Below are positions 10,524 to 20,112 of a stretch of 64,000 nt of DNA, one piece after another. Source of the stretch: Fusobacterium gastrosuis (GTDB lineage Bacteria; Fusobacteriota; Fusobacteriia; Fusobacteriales; Fusobacteriaceae). The DNA lies in the NCBI RefSeq assembly GCF_900095285.1, contig NZ_LT607734.1:930001-994000 (forward strand). The letters run 5' to 3'. Position numbers and translations under genes: made by a program. How positions within the stretch are numbered: the stretch's first letter is position 1; the number at the start of each line of letters is the position of its first letter. Below the pieces are notes generated by a model. The model did not search any database, was not told the origin of the DNA, and saw only the letters and a program-made list of their open reading frames with translations.

Positions 10524-11513
10524 ATGGCAGTATTAGTTTGTGGTGGAGCAGGATATATAGGAAGTCATGTGGTAAAATTATTAGTTGAAAATGGAAAAGA
10601 AGTTGTTGTTGCTGATAATTTAGAAACTGGGCATGTAGATGCAGTAGACGAAAAAGCTATTTTAGAATTAGGAGATTTAAAAGATGAAGAATTTTTAGAT
10701 AGAATTTTTTCAAAACATAAAATAGATGGTGTTATAGATTTTGCAGCTTTTTCTCTAGTTGGAGAAAGTGTTACTGAACCTTTAAAATACTTTGAGAATA
10801 ATTTTTATGGAACACTATGTTTATTAAAAGCTATGAAGAAATATAATGTAAATAATATTGTTTTCTCCTCTACAGCTGCAACTTACGGAGAAGCAGAAAA
10901 TATGCCAATACTTGAAACGGATAGAACAGAACCAACAAATCCATATGGAGAAAGTAAATTAGCTGTTGAAAAAATGTTTAAGTGGTCAGCCAATGCATAT
11001 GGATTAAAATATACTGTACTTAGATACTTTAATGTGGCAGGAGCTTATCCGACTGGAGAAATAGGAGAGGCACATAGCTGTGAAACACATTTAATTCCTA
11101 TAATATTACAAGTTGCTTTGGGACAAAGAGAAAAGATAGGAATTTATGGGGATGACTATCCGACAGAAGATGGAACTTGTATAAGAGATTATATACATGT
11201 AATGGATTTAGCTGAAGCTCATTTATTGGCTTTAGATAGATTATTAAAGGGTGGAGATAATCAAACATTTAATTTAGGGAATGGAGAAGGATTTTCTGTA
11301 AAACAAGTTATAGAAGTTGCAAGAAAAGTGACAGGACACGCTATACCTGCTGAAGTTTCTCCAAGAAGAGCTGGAGATCCAGCAAAGTTAGTAGCATCAT
11401 CTGAGAAAGCGACTAAGATACTTAATTGGAAACCAAAGTATGACAGTTTAGAACAAATTATTGAATCTGCTTGGAGATGGCATAAAAATAATCCAAATGG
11501 ATATGAAGATTAG
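10524..11513 (+). CDS. galE: UDP-glucose 4-epimerase
   Basis: The 329-residue short-chain dehydrogenase-type epimerase interconverts UDP-galactose and UDP-glucose. The N-terminal Rossmann loop GGAGYIGSHV binds NAD. The catalytic Ser lies in FSSTAATYGEA and the Tyr-Lys pair in NPYGESKLAVE. The sugar-nucleotide region TCIRDYIHVMDLAEAH and the C-terminal SPRRAGDPAKLVAS are typical of GalE. AGGAGG precedes the ATG. It completes the Leloir trio; galM was not seen nearby. Confidence 0.97.
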   Translation: MAVLVCGGAGYIGSHVVKLLVENGKEVVVADNLETGHVDAVDEKAILELGDLKDEEFLDRIFSKHKIDGVIDFAAFSLVGESVTEPLKYFENNFYGTLCLLKAMKKYNVNNIVFSSTAATYGEAENMPILETDRTEPTNPYGESKLAVEKMFKWSANAYGLKYTVLRYFNVAGAYPTGEIGEAHSCETHLIPIILQVALGQREKIGIYGDDYPTEDGTCIRDYIHVMDLAEAHLLALDRLLKGGDNQTFNLGNGEGFSVKQVIEVARKVTGHAIPAEVSPRRAGDPAKLVASSEKATKILNWKPKYDSLEQIIESAWRWHKNNPNGYED

Positions 11514-11519
11514 TAAATG

Positions 11520-11553
11520 ATGAGGGGTATAAAAATCCCTCATTTTATTTTTT
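11520..11553 (+). terminator. terminator after galE
   Basis: ATGAGGG pairs with CCCTCAT over a 10-base loop, followed by a T-rich tract. Confidence 0.85.
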
Positions 11554-11706
11554 GTCATATTTCAATATAAGAATGCTATTATAATGTATTTTTTTATACA
11601 AAAAAACTATAAAATATCATATCATTTACAAAAATTCTTTAAAAATATTCATACTTGTGATAAAATTAATATTAAAATAAAAAATATTTACAATAAGGAG
11701 ATTGTT

Positions 11707-13226
11707 ATGGAAAAAAGAGTTAGAACAAGAGTAGCTCCATCGCCTACTGGAGATCCGCATGTAGGAACAGCATACATAGCATTATTTAATATAGGGTTTT
11801 CTGCATCTCATGGTGGAGATTTTATTTTAAGAATAGAAGATACGGATAGAACTAGATATACAGAAGGTTCAGAACAAATGATATTTGATTCTTTAAAATG
11901 GTTGGGGCTAGACTATTCTGAAGGCCCAGATGTTGGAGGAGCTTATGGACCATACAGACAATCAGAAAGATTTGATTTATACGGGAAGTATGCAAAAGAA
12001 TTAGTTGAAAAAGGAGGAGCATACTATTGCTTCTGTGATCATGAAAGACTAGAAAATTTAAGAGAAAGACAAAAAGCTATGGGTAAGGCACCAGGATATG
12101 ATGGACATTGTAGATCACTTTCTCAAGAAGAAATAGACGCAAAAATTGCAGCCGGAGTGCCTTATGTTATAAGATTAAAAATGCCTTATGAAGGAGAAAC
12201 TGTAATTCATGATAGATTAAGAGGAGATGTAGTTTTTGAAAATAGTAAAATAGATGATCAAGTTTTACTAAAAGCTGATGGATACCCAACATATCATTTA
12301 GCAAATATAGTTGACGACCACTTAATGGGAATAACTCATGTTATTAGAGCAGAAGAATGGATACCGTCAACACCAAAACATATTCAGTTATATAAAGCAT
12401 TCGGTTGGGAAGCGCCTGAATTTATACATATGCCTCTTTTAAGAAATGATGATAGGACTAAAATATCGAAAAGAAAGAATCCAGTTTCATTAATCTGGTA
12501 TAGAGAAGAAGGTTATTTAAAAGAAGGTCTTATTAATTTCTTAGGGCTAATGGGATATTCATATGGGGATAATCAAGAAATATTTAGTCTTGAAGATTTT
12601 AAGAAGAATTTCAATATAGATAAAGTTTCTCTTGGTGGGCCAGTATTTGATTTGGTAAAACTTGGTTGGGTAAATAACCAACAAATGAAACTAAAAGATT
12701 TAGATGAGTTAACAAGATTAACTATTCCTTTCTTTGTTAAAGAAGGATACTTGACTGATGAAAATGTTTCAGAAAAAGAATTTGAATCTTTAAAGAAAAT
12801 AGTAGAAATAGAAAGAGAAGGAGCTAAGACATTAAAAGAATTAGCTAAAAATTCTAAATTTTTCTTTGCAGATGAATTTTCTTTACCTGAATTAGCAGAG
12901 GATATGGATAAAAAAGAAAGAAAAGGAATTGAAAGACTTTTAGGGTCTTTAGAAGATGAAGCAGGTAAAAATCTATAAAAGCTCTTATAGGAAAACTTGA
13001 AAATTGGAATGGAAATGAATTTACAGCTGAAGAAGCAAAAGATTTACTACATTCTTTATTGGATGAAATTGAAGGGGGTCCAGGAAAAGTATTCATGCCA
13101 TTAAGAGCAGTTTTAACAGGACAACCTAGAGGAGCTGACTTGTATAATATATTATATGTGATAGGAAAAGAAAGAGCTTTAAAAAGAATAAAAAATACAG
13201 TGGCAAAGTATAATATTGTTTTATAA
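11707..13226 (+). pseudogene. gltX: glutamyl-tRNA synthetase, frameshifted by one base
   Basis: The first frame (11707-12978) gives 423 residues with the class I signature region [13 protein letters not shown], the zinc-site-like [10 protein letters not shown], and KISKRK in place of KMSKS. It stops just after EDEAGKNL. The following bases encode the missing C-terminal anticodon-binding region in another frame (KALIGKLENWNG to AKYNIVL, ending 13226). Adding one A to the A5 run at 12967-12971 restores a 506-residue protein reading [12 protein letters not shown]. Since charging tRNA-Glu is normally essential, a sequencing error or a second gltX copy elsewhere is more likely than real loss. The ATG at 11707 follows AAGGAG; the open frame upstream to 11584 is not coding. 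Confidence 0.93.
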
Positions 13227-13241
13227 AAGCATAAAGATTAG

Positions 13242-13284
13242 AGATAACTAAGAATTTAAAAAGATTTTTAGTTATCTTTTTTTA
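13242..13284 (+). terminator. terminator after gltX
   Basis: AGATAACTAA pairs with TTAGTTATCT, followed by a run of T. Confidence 0.85.
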
Positions 13285-13333
13285 GAAGCTGTTAACAACA
13301 AAATAAAAATAAAATTTAAGAGGAGAAAAGGAA

Positions 13334-14674
13334 GTGAGTATTAGTAATTTTTTTAAAATTGAACAATATGGAAGCAGCATAAAAAAAGAAATTATAGCGG
13401 GGACTACCAATTTTTTAACAATGGCATATATACTTGGAGTAAATACAGTAATATTAACAGCTTCAGGCATGGATTTTAATTCTGTCTTTTTAGCAACGGC
13501 AATTTCATCAGCAATAGCATGTTTTGTGATGGGATTATATGCCAATGCACCGTTGGGATTGGCACCTGGGATGGGTTCAAATTCTTTTTTTACATTTGTT
13601 GTTGTAAAATTATATGGATATAGCTATCAAGAAGCTTTAGCCATGGTATTTTTATCTGGGACATTTTTTATTATACTTTCTTTAACAGGTATAAGAGATA
13701 AAATAATAAATTCAATTCCAGAAAATTTAAAACAGAGCATAGGAGCAGGAACAGGGTTTTTTATAGCACTTATAGGATTAGTTAAAGCTGGGATAGTAGT
13801 GGATAGTCCAGCCACTTTAATAACCTTAGGAAATTTGAAAAATCCAACTGTATTATTGGCTGTGTTTGGTTTTCTTATTACTATAGTATTTATAAGTAAA
13901 AAGCTAGAAGCAGCAGTATTTTTTGGACTTTTGGTAACGGCGATAATAGGAGTAATACTTGGAAAATTTGGAATTGAAGGTATGCCAATTTTTGCAGATG
14001 AAATTGTTAAAGTTAATACATCTTTGAACCATTTTGGAGATTTTATAATAGGTTTAAAAAGTTTAATAAATAAACCCGATGCAATATTCTTAATTTTCAC
14101 ATTTTTCTTTGTTGATTTTTTTGATACTGCTGGAACATTAGTTGCAATAACAAATAAAATAACAACAAGCACAGAAAGAAAATATGAGATGAAAAAAATG
14201 TTATTTAGTGATGCCGTTGGAACAGTAGTAGGAGCAGTTTTAGGAACTTCAACGGTAACAACTTTAACTGAATCTACAAGTGGAGTGGCTGCAGGAGGAA
14301 GAACAGGATTGACAGCAATAGTGACAGGACTATGGTTTTTAATAGCTTCAATGTTTACACCACTTGTTTCAATAGCAGCTCCCATATTAGTAAATGGAAT
14401 ATATTTAGAGCCAATTATAGCTCCATCACTTATATGTGTAGGTATACTCATGGCAACGCAGCTTGCTGATATTGAATGGAATGATTTTTCAGCTGCAGCT
14501 TCAGGATTTACAACTATTATAATGATGGTATTAACATATTCTATACCTAATGGAATAGCAGCAGGCTTTATAGTATATGTATTTTCAAAATTGTTTACAA
14601 ATAAAGTAAAGGAAATAAAACTTAGTGTTTGGACAATGTTTGCATTATTTATTTTACATTTCATAATAAAATAA
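13334..14674 (+). CDS. NCS2-family purine permease (AzgA/PbuG type)
   Basis: This 446-residue inner-membrane protein has about 12-14 hydrophobic segments. It matches the AzgA-like branch of NCS2 transporters. The N-terminus has KKEIIAGTTNFLTMAYILGV, the substrate region has NAPLGLAPGMGSNSFFTF, and mid-protein has FFFVDFFDTAGTLVAI and STVTTLTESTSGVAAGGRTG. Members take up hypoxanthine, guanine or adenine with protons. The start is a GTG with AGGAG 8 bases upstream. No purine riboswitch fold is visible in the short leader. It is monocistronic and flanked by terminators. Confidence 0.9.
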   Translation: MSISNFFKIEQYGSSIKKEIIAGTTNFLTMAYILGVNTVILTASGMDFNSVFLATAISSAIACFVMGLYANAPLGLAPGMGSNSFFTFVVVKLYGYSYQEALAMVFLSGTFFIILSLTGIRDKIINSIPENLKQSIGAGTGFFIALIGLVKAGIVVDSPATLITLGNLKNPTVLLAVFGFLITIVFISKKLEAAVFFGLLVTAIIGVILGKFGIEGMPIFADEIVKVNTSLNHFGDFIIGLKSLINKPDAIFLIFTFFFVDFFDTAGTLVAITNKITTSTERKYEMKKMLFSDAVGTVVGAVLGTSTVTTLTESTSGVAAGGRTGLTAIVTGLWFLIASMFTPLVSIAAPILVNGIYLEPIIAPSLICVGILMATQLADIEWNDFSAAASGFTTIIMMVLTYSIPNGIAAGFIVYVFSKLFTNKVKEIKLSVWTMFALFILHFIIK

Positions 14675-14677
14675 AAA

Positions 14678-14709
14678 ATAGGGGTGTAAAAACTCCTATA
14701 TTTTTTTTC
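14678..14709 (+). terminator. terminator after the purine permease
   Basis: ATAGGGGT pairs with ACTCCTAT (one G-U), followed by eight T. Confidence 0.8.
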
Positions 14710-14715
14710 TATAAG

Positions 14716-14745
14716 TTGAAAAAAAATAATTATTTATGATATAAT
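14716..14745 (+). promoter_or_regulatory. promoter of the small-membrane-ORF / J-protein unit
   Basis: TTGAAA (14716-14721), 18 bases, then TATAAT (14740-14745). It lies immediately after the preceding terminator and 36 bases before the GGAGG-led small ORF. Confidence 0.7.
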
Positions 14746-14781
14746 TAGGATGAAATTTTTTTCAATTTAATGGAGGTTTAA

Positions 14782-14967
14782 TTGATTTTAATTTTATTAG
14801 CTGAAATTATTTTGATTTCAAGCATTATATTTTGACTAAAAACAAAGTTCTTTAAAAAATTAAATATTTTTATAAAAGTCATTATTTGTATAGTTATAGG
14901 ACTAATTTTATTTATAATTTTATATTTTATATTTTTAATATTAGCTTTTTCCTATTATGATATATGA
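14782..14967 (+). pseudogene. small two-segment membrane protein interrupted by an in-frame TGA
   Basis: TGGAGG at 14771-14776 is followed by a TTG start at 14782. The frame encodes a hydrophobic segment (LILILLAEIILISSIIF), meets TGA at 14833-14835, then continues in the same frame with a basic stretch (LKTKFFKKLN) and a second strongly hydrophobic segment (VIICIVIGLILFIILYFIFL). It stops at 14965-14967. The read-through product would be 61 residues with two membrane helices. If the TGA was once TGG, a Trp sits at the end of helix 1. It lies under its own promoter and directly before a membrane J-protein gene. A decayed small gene is the simplest reading; no family is recognised. Confidence 0.45.
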
Positions 14968-14990
14968 TATTTAAAAAAGTTGGAGGTAAA

Positions 14991-15545
14991 GTGGAAATAT
15001 TATTCCCTATATTACTGATGATAATATTTATTTTAATTATCTCAGTAGGTTTAAATAGAACAATACAAATTTTACCTGCCCTAATAATTTTCGGATTATT
15101 ATTTGGGATTTTTGGGTGGGTAATAGTAAATTTCTTTTGGGTATTTGTGATAATTTGGTTGATAAGAAAATTAACTACACCAAAATCAGCTCAAAGAAAA
15201 ACATATTATAAAACATATACAACAAAGGATGCTGAAGAGTTTTTTAGACAGTTTTATGGTCAAGGCAGATATCACGATACTGGATATCAAAATTATGGTG
15301 GATATAATAACAATCAAAGCTATAATACAAATACTTGGACAATAAATAAAGATGAATATTATAAAGAATTGGGTGTTGAAAAAAGCTGTACTAAAGAAGA
15401 ACTTAGAAAAGCATACTTAAAGAAAGTAAAAGAAAATCATCCGGATAGATTTACTAATGCAAGTGAACAAGACAAAAAATATCATGAAGAAAAGTTGAAA
15501 AAAATAAATGAGGCTTATGATAATCTTATAAAGGATTTTTCATAG
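14991..15545 (+). CDS. membrane-anchored J-domain protein
   Basis: The 184-residue protein has two or three N-terminal hydrophobic segments ([20 protein letters not shown], then [20 protein letters not shown] and [11 protein letters not shown]). A Tyr/Asn/Gly-rich linker (about residues 75-110) follows, and then a C-terminal J-domain ([20 protein letters not shown] to INEAYDNLI) with HPD in KENHPDRF. It should recruit DnaK to the inner membrane; the client is unknown. I chose the GTG at 14991, which has GGAGG 5 bases upstream, over the ATG at 14964, which lacks a ribosome site. It lies 17 bases before glmU. Confidence 0.8.
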   Translation: MEILFPILLMIIFILIISVGLNRTIQILPALIIFGLLFGIFGWVIVNFFWVFVIIWLIRKLTTPKSAQRKTYYKTYTTKDAEEFFRQFYGQGRYHDTGYQNYGGYNNNQSYNTNTWTINKDEYYKELGVEKSCTKEELRKAYLKKVKENHPDRFTNASEQDKKYHEEKLKKINEAYDNLIKDFS

Positions 15546-15562
15546 CAAATTGGAGGAATTCG

Positions 15563-16921
15563 ATGGCTTTAAAGGCAATTATTATGGCTGCTGGAAAAGG
15601 AACTAGAATGAAATCTAACACTTCAAAGGTAATGCATTTAGCACATGGGAAACCGATTGTAAAAAGAATAATTGAAGCATTAAACTCCCTTGAAGTAGAA
15701 GAAAATATTTTGATTTTAGGCCATAAAAAAGAACAAATTTTGGAGTATTTTGGGAATGATATTAGCTATGTAGTGCAAGAAGAACAATTGGGAACAGGTC
15801 ATGCAGTATTACAGGCAAAGGAAAAATTAGTTGGATATGATGGAGATGTAATAATCTTAAATGGTGATGTACCGTTATTAAGAGCAAAAACCTTAAAAGA
15901 ATTGTATACTCTTTATCTTGAAAATAAAGTTGATGGGATAATTTTGACAGCTAACTTTGAAAATCCTTTTAGCTATGGAAGAATTTTGACAGAAGCTGGT
16001 AAAGTTACAGGAATAGTTGAAGAAAAGGATGCAACTGAAGAACAAAAGAAGATAAAAGAAGTAAATGCAGGAGTGTATATATTTAAAGCACAGGATTTAT
16101 TATATGCTTTAGATAGAATAGACAACAAGAATGAGAAAGGGGAGTATTATTTGACAGATGTGATAAAAATATTATCACAAGCAGGGAAAAAAGTAATTTC
16201 TCATTCGTTGGAAGATAGCATGGAAATCCAAGGAGTGAATTCAAAAGTTGAGTTAGCATTGACTTCAAAGGTTTTAAGAGATAGAAAAAATAACAAATTG
16301 ATGGAGAGTGGGGTTATACTTATTGATCCTAATACAACATATATAGATGATGAAGTAACAATAGGTATGGATTCAATAATATATCCGAATGTTATAATTC
16401 AAGGAAATACTGAAATTGGAGAAAATTGTGAAATTTTACCAAATACTAGAATTATAGATAGTAAAATTCACACAAATGTCAAAATAGAAAGTTCTGTCAT
16501 AGAAGAAAGTATAATTGAAGATGGAGCAACTATTGGTCCATTTGCTCATTTAAGACCAAAAAGTCATTTAAAAGAAAATGTACATATAGGAAACTTTGTA
16601 GAAACTAAGAAATCTACATTGGAAAAAGGTGTAAAAGCTGGACATTTAACATATTTAGGTGATGCCCATATCGGTGAAAAAACTAACATAGGTGCAGGAA
16701 CAATAACTTGTAACTATGATGGAAAAAATAAATTTAAAACAGTTATAGGGAAGAATGTATTTATTGGAAGCGATACTATGCTTGTTGCACCAGTTACAAT
16801 TGGAGATTCGGCTGTCACAGGAGCAGGGTCTGTAATAACTAAAGATGTACCTAATAATGCTCTTGGAGTTGAAAGAGCAAAGCAAATAATAAAGGAAGGA
16901 TGGAAAAAGGAAAATGAATAG
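15563..16921 (+). CDS. glmU: bifunctional GlmU (GlcNAc-1-P uridylyltransferase / GlcN-1-P acetyltransferase)
   Basis: The 452-residue protein makes UDP-GlcNAc for peptidoglycan and lipid A. The N-terminal pyrophosphorylase domain starts with [13 protein letters not shown] and has [13 protein letters not shown] and ILNGDVPLL. The C-terminal half is a left-handed beta helix of hexapeptide repeats ([15 protein letters not shown] and the following turns) holding the acetyltransferase site, with [17 protein letters not shown]. The length matches the family. GGAGG precedes the ATG. Its last codons overlap the start of prs by 8 bases, implying translational coupling. Confidence 0.97.
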   Translation: MALKAIIMAAGKGTRMKSNTSKVMHLAHGKPIVKRIIEALNSLEVEENILILGHKKEQILEYFGNDISYVVQEEQLGTGHAVLQAKEKLVGYDGDVIILNGDVPLLRAKTLKELYTLYLENKVDGIILTANFENPFSYGRILTEAGKVTGIVEEKDATEEQKKIKEVNAGVYIFKAQDLLYALDRIDNKNEKGEYYLTDVIKILSQAGKKVISHSLEDSMEIQGVNSKVELALTSKVLRDRKNNKLMESGVILIDPNTTYIDDEVTIGMDSIIYPNVIIQGNTEIGENCEILPNTRIIDSKIHTNVKIESSVIEESIIEDGATIGPFAHLRPKSHLKENVHIGNFVETKKSTLEKGVKAGHLTYLGDAHIGEKTNIGAGTITCNYDGKNKFKTVIGKNVFIGSDTMLVAPVTIGDSAVTGAGSVITKDVPNNALGVERAKQIIKEGWKKENE

Positions 16922-17867
16922 TTGTTTTAGTAATGTGAAGATTTTTGCAGGAAATTCAAATTTAGAATTAGCTAAAAGAGTAGCTGAAAAATGTGGATTG
17001 GAATTAGGAAAATCAGAAATTCTTAGATTTAAAGATGGTGAAATTTATATTGAAATTGAAGAGACAGTTAGAGGTAGAGATGTATTTGTTGTACAATCAA
17101 CTTCTGAACCAGTAAATGAAAATATAATGGAGCTATTAATTTTTGTTGATGCTTTAAAAAGAGCGTCTGCTAAAACAATAAATGTAATAATCCCTTATTA
17201 TGGATATGCTAGACAAGATAGAAAATCAAAGCCAAGAGAACCAATTACTTCTAAACTTGTTGCAAATTTATTAACAACAGCAGGAGTAAACAGAGTTGTA
17301 ACTATGGATTTACATGCTGATCAAATCCAAGGTTTCTTTGATATACCTGTTGACCATATGCAAGCTCTTCCTTTAATGGCAAATTATTTTAAAGAAAGAG
17401 GATTTTGTGGAGACAAAGTTGTAGTTGTATCTCCTGATATTGGTGGAGTAAAAAGAGCTAGAAAATTAGCGGAAAAATTAGATTGTAAAATAGCAATAAT
17501 TGATAAAAGAAGACCTAAACCAAATATGTCAGAAGTTATGAATTTAATAGGTGAAGTAGAAGGAAAAATTGCTATATTTATAGATGATATGATAGATACA
17601 GCAGGAACAATAACTAATGGAGCGGACGCTATCTTAGAAAGAGGAGCTGTTGAAGCTTATGCATGTTGTTCACACGCAGTTTTCTCAGATCCAGCAGTTG
17701 AAAGACTTGAAAAAAGTGGATTGAAAGAAGTTATAGTTACAGATTCTATTTGCTTACCAGAAAGAAAAAGAATAGGAAAAGTAAAGATAATATCTGTTGA
17801 TACTATTTTTGCCAACGCAATAGAAAGAATCATAAGTAATAAGTCAGTATCAGAATTGTTTGGATAG
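16914..17867 (+). CDS. prs: ribose-phosphate pyrophosphokinase
   Basis: The 317-residue enzyme makes PRPP from ribose-5-phosphate and ATP. It contains the flexible ATP loop region [18 protein letters not shown], the metal-binding [19 protein letters not shown], and the PRPP-binding loop [17 protein letters not shown]. All family landmarks and the length fit. The ATG overlaps the end of glmU, and the stop overlaps a possible upstream TTG start of the following YrdC gene. The three genes therefore form one tightly packed unit for nucleotide, cell-wall and tRNA-modification precursors. Confidence 0.97.
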   Translation: MNSCFSNVKIFAGNSNLELAKRVAEKCGLELGKSEILRFKDGEIYIEIEETVRGRDVFVVQSTSEPVNENIMELLIFVDALKRASAKTINVIIPYYGYARQDRKSKPREPITSKLVANLLTTAGVNRVVTMDLHADQIQGFFDIPVDHMQALPLMANYFKERGFCGDKVVVVSPDIGGVKRARKLAEKLDCKIAIIDKRRPKPNMSEVMNLIGEVEGKIAIFIDDMIDTAGTITNGADAILERGAVEAYACCSHAVFSDPAVERLEKSGLKEVIVTDSICLPERKRIGKVKIISVDTIFANAIERIISNKSVSELFG

Positions 17868-17874
17868 GATTATT

Positions 17875-18495
17875 ATGAATTTGGAAGATAATTTACAAAT
17901 AAAGAGAAAATTATTAGAAGGGGCATTATTAATTTATCCAACAGATACTGTTTATGGTTTAGGAGCTGTAATAGATAATGAAGAATCATTGAAAAAAATC
18001 TATGAAGCTAAGAGTAGAGCATTCTCATCTCCCCTTATAGCATTGGTAAGTTCAGTAGATAAAATTGAAAAAATAGCCCATATAGATGAAAAAAATGAAA
18101 GAATGGTAAAAGAACTGGCAAAGAATTTTTGGCCCGGAGCATTGACTATAATCTTGAAAAAGAAAGATATAGTTCCAGGTATTATGGTTTCAAATGGAGA
18201 TACAGTAGGTATAAGAATTCCGGATTTAAAAATTTCATTAGATATTATTGAAATGGCAGGAGGGATACTTGCAACTACTAGTGCCAATATTTCTGGTGAA
18301 CCAAGCCCAAGATCATATGCAGAATTAACTGATGAAATAAAATCAAGAGTTGATATTGTAATAGATGGAGGAGAATGTAAAATAGGTGAGGTATCCACAA
18401 TAATTGATTTAACAAAATCAATACCTAAAATATTAAGAAAGGGTGCTATAAGTACAGAAGAAATAAAAAAAATTATCGGAGAAGTAGAGGTGTAG
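17875..18495 (+). CDS. L-threonylcarbamoyladenylate synthase (YrdC/Sua5 family)
   Basis: The 206-residue single-domain protein matches the YrdC fold: LIYPTDTVYGLGA near the N-terminus, the KSR-type signature (YEAKSRAFSSPL), FWPGALTIILKK and ATTSANISGEPSP. It makes threonylcarbamoyl-AMP for the t6A modification of ANN-decoding tRNAs. There is no C-terminal Sua5 domain, so it is closest to TsaC or YciO-sized proteins. The ATG at 17875 is preferred over the TTG at 17860, which overlaps prs; neither has a strong ribosome site. It lies 2 bases before the next gene. Confidence 0.88.
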   Translation: MNLEDNLQIKRKLLEGALLIYPTDTVYGLGAVIDNEESLKKIYEAKSRAFSSPLIALVSSVDKIEKIAHIDEKNERMVKELAKNFWPGALTIILKKKDIVPGIMVSNGDTVGIRIPDLKISLDIIEMAGGILATTSANISGEPSPRSYAELTDEIKSRVDIVIDGGECKIGEVSTIIDLTKSIPKILRKGAISTEEIKKIIGEVEV

Positions 18496-18497
18496 GA

Positions 18498-18932
18498 ATG
18501 AAAGCAAGAGTTAATCCTGGAACAATGAGTCCTATGGAAATGAATAATATTTCATCTATGATGGGAATGATGAACAGTATTCAAAAAATAGGAAAAGGGA
18601 AAAGAAAATATTCAGTAAAATTAGAAAAAGGTGATAAAAAGCTTCTTGTAAAATTTATAGATGAAGCGAAAAAACAGTTTTCAGGGACAACATCAACAGA
18701 CCAATATGCAGGAGTGTATGGATTTTTGAATTATGTTGGAGAAACTGCAGCTAATAAAGATACAACTGAATTAAAAGTTAGTTTTGAAGAATATGAATTT
18801 TTAAAGAAAATGTTAATTGATTCAGTAAAAGGTATGGAAAAAATGCAATTTTTCTGGTATCAATTTATAAGAAAAGCTATGGTTAAAATTTTAACTAAGC
18901 AATATAAGGAACTTCTAAAAAAGTTTAAGTAA
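18498..18932 (+). CDS. conserved-looking protein of unknown function
   Basis: I do not recognise this 144-residue protein. It is basic and soluble, with no signal peptide or membrane segment. A Met-rich start (MSPMEMNNISSMMGMMNSI) precedes a KGKRKYSVKLEKGDKKLLVKF stretch of likely beta strands, and the rest is mostly helical, ending in a lysine-rich tail. It begins 2 bases after the YrdC stop and ends at a strong terminator, so it is the last gene of the glmU-prs-YrdC unit. Codon use matches its neighbours, and position and packing argue that it is a real gene. Confidence 0.75.
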   Translation: MKARVNPGTMSPMEMNNISSMMGMMNSIQKIGKGKRKYSVKLEKGDKKLLVKFIDEAKKQFSGTTSTDQYAGVYGFLNYVGETAANKDTTELKVSFEEYEFLKKMLIDSVKGMEKMQFFWYQFIRKAMVKILTKQYKELLKKFK

Positions 18933-18936
18933 ATTA

Positions 18937-18964
18937 AAAATGCGACTGATGTCGCATTTTTTTT
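18937..18964. terminator. bidirectional terminator between the glmU unit and alr
   Basis: AAAATGCGAC pairs with GTCGCATTTT over a 4-base loop. T runs occur in both directions, serving the plus-strand unit and the minus-strand alr gene. Confidence 0.9.
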
Positions 18965-18972
18965 ATAACTTA

Positions 18973-20040
18973 TTACACAAAAATTCTTTTAACTCTTCTT
19001 CCAAGACTCGTCATGATGTCCCAAGTGCAAAGTTCGGGAATATTTAGACTGTCGATTATATCTCTGTTAATGACAGTAACTTCATCTCCAATTTTTATAG
19101 AATTTACAAATTCAGAAGGAATTTTAATCATAGTCATATCCATGCAAATATTTCCAATAATTTCACATTTTATGTTATTTACTAATACATAGCTACCTTT
19201 ACTTAAATATTTTTTCATTCCGTCGGCATAACCCATTGGTAAGATAGCGTAGGTTTCATTTGCCTTTAACTTGTAATGTCTACCATATGAAACAAATGAA
19301 TCTTTAGAAGCTTTTTTTATATGTATTATTTTTGTTTTTATAGTAAAAACATTTAGTAAACGAGGATCTTTTTTATCACCAGAAAAACCATACATACCAA
19401 GTCCAGCTCTAGCTAAATTTCCTACTATATACTCAGAAAAATTTGTCATTCCGGCACTATTTGAAATGTGAATATATTCTAGATTGCAATCCAAACATGC
19501 GTCTTTAAATTTATTTATTTGTTCAAGAGTGAATGAATAAGAGCTATCTGTTATTGGTGCAGCATCAGAAAGGTGTGAAAATATGCCTTTTAAATTAAGA
19601 TTATTGTTTTTACAAAAAGTAATGGCTTGTTTGATTTCATTTAAGTTGAAGCCTAGTCTTGTCATACCTGTATCAACTTTTAATTGAAAAGGAACAGAGA
19701 GATTGTTATTTTTAATAAATTCCAAAGTTTCAAATGAACTAATTGATAAATGAATATCTTTTTGTTTTTGTGCTTCAATATAGTCCTCTTCAAAAGAAGC
19801 ACCTAAAACTAGAATTTTTTCTTCAATTTTAGCATTTCTTAGTTCTAAAGCTTCTTCAAAATTTGCAACTCCGAAAAAATGAACACCTGCATCTTTTAAA
19901 ATTTTTGATACCTCTACTGCACCCAACCCATAAGCGTTTGCTTTAACTACACCTAAGATTTCTCTGTTATTTGCCATTTTTCTTAGTTGACTGATATTAA
20001 ATTTTAAGTTTTTTGTATTTACTTCCACCCAAGCTCTCAT
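18973..20040 (-). CDS. alr: alanine racemase
   Basis: The 355-residue PLP enzyme makes D-alanine for peptidoglycan. The PLP-binding lysine is Lys33 in VVKANAYGLGA. The barrel shows KVDTGMTRLGF, HISNSAGM and ARAGLGMYG. The C-terminal beta domain carries SYGRHYKLKANETYAILPMG, with the catalytic Tyr in that region, and GNICMDMTMI. The AGGAGG ribosome site lies directly before the ATG on the minus strand. The gene is separated from the upstream lipoprotein gene by a terminator-like hairpin. Confidence 0.96.
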   Translation of the reverse strand: MRAWVEVNTKNLKFNISQLRKMANNREILGVVKANAYGLGAVEVSKILKDAGVHFFGVANFEEALELRNAKIEEKILVLGASFEEDYIEAQKQKDIHLSISSFETLEFIKNNNLSVPFQLKVDTGMTRLGFNLNEIKQAITFCKNNNLNLKGIFSHLSDAAPITDSSYSFTLEQINKFKDACLDCNLEYIHISNSAGMTNFSEYIVGNLARAGLGMYGFSGDKKDPRLLNVFTIKTKIIHIKKASKDSFVSYGRHYKLKANETYAILPMGYADGMKKYLSKGSYVLVNNIKCEIIGNICMDMTMIKIPSEFVNSIKIGDEVTVINRDIIDSLNIPELCTWDIMTSLGRRVKRIFV

Positions 20041-20070
20041 AAAATCCTCCTAATAAAAAAAATCAAAATA

Positions 20071-20101
20071 AAAAGAAGTCTATTTTAATAAAACTTCTTT
20101 T
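20071..20101 (-). terminator. terminator of the lipoprotein gene
   Basis: AAAAGAAGT pairs with ACTTCTTTT. Read on the minus strand it is followed by a T-rich tract. Confidence 0.65.
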
Positions 20102-20112
20102 TTATTTAAAAA

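Noticed and set aside
11584-11706. Upstream extension of gltX
   Set aside because: The translation is AT-rich noise and the family N-terminus starts at the GGAG-led ATG at 11707.
13285-13333. Purine riboswitch before the NCS2 permease
   Set aside because: The leader between the terminator and the start is too short and lacks the conserved three-stem junction.
13627-14664. 345-residue open frame on the minus strand
   Set aside because: It is antisense to the purine permease, has no ribosome site and gives a low-complexity translation; it is a shadow of a real gene.
14833-14835. TGA read as tryptophan (recoded genetic code)
   Set aside because: TGG is the Trp codon throughout and TGA ends real genes here (for example pduG), so genome-wide recoding is not supported by one small ORF.
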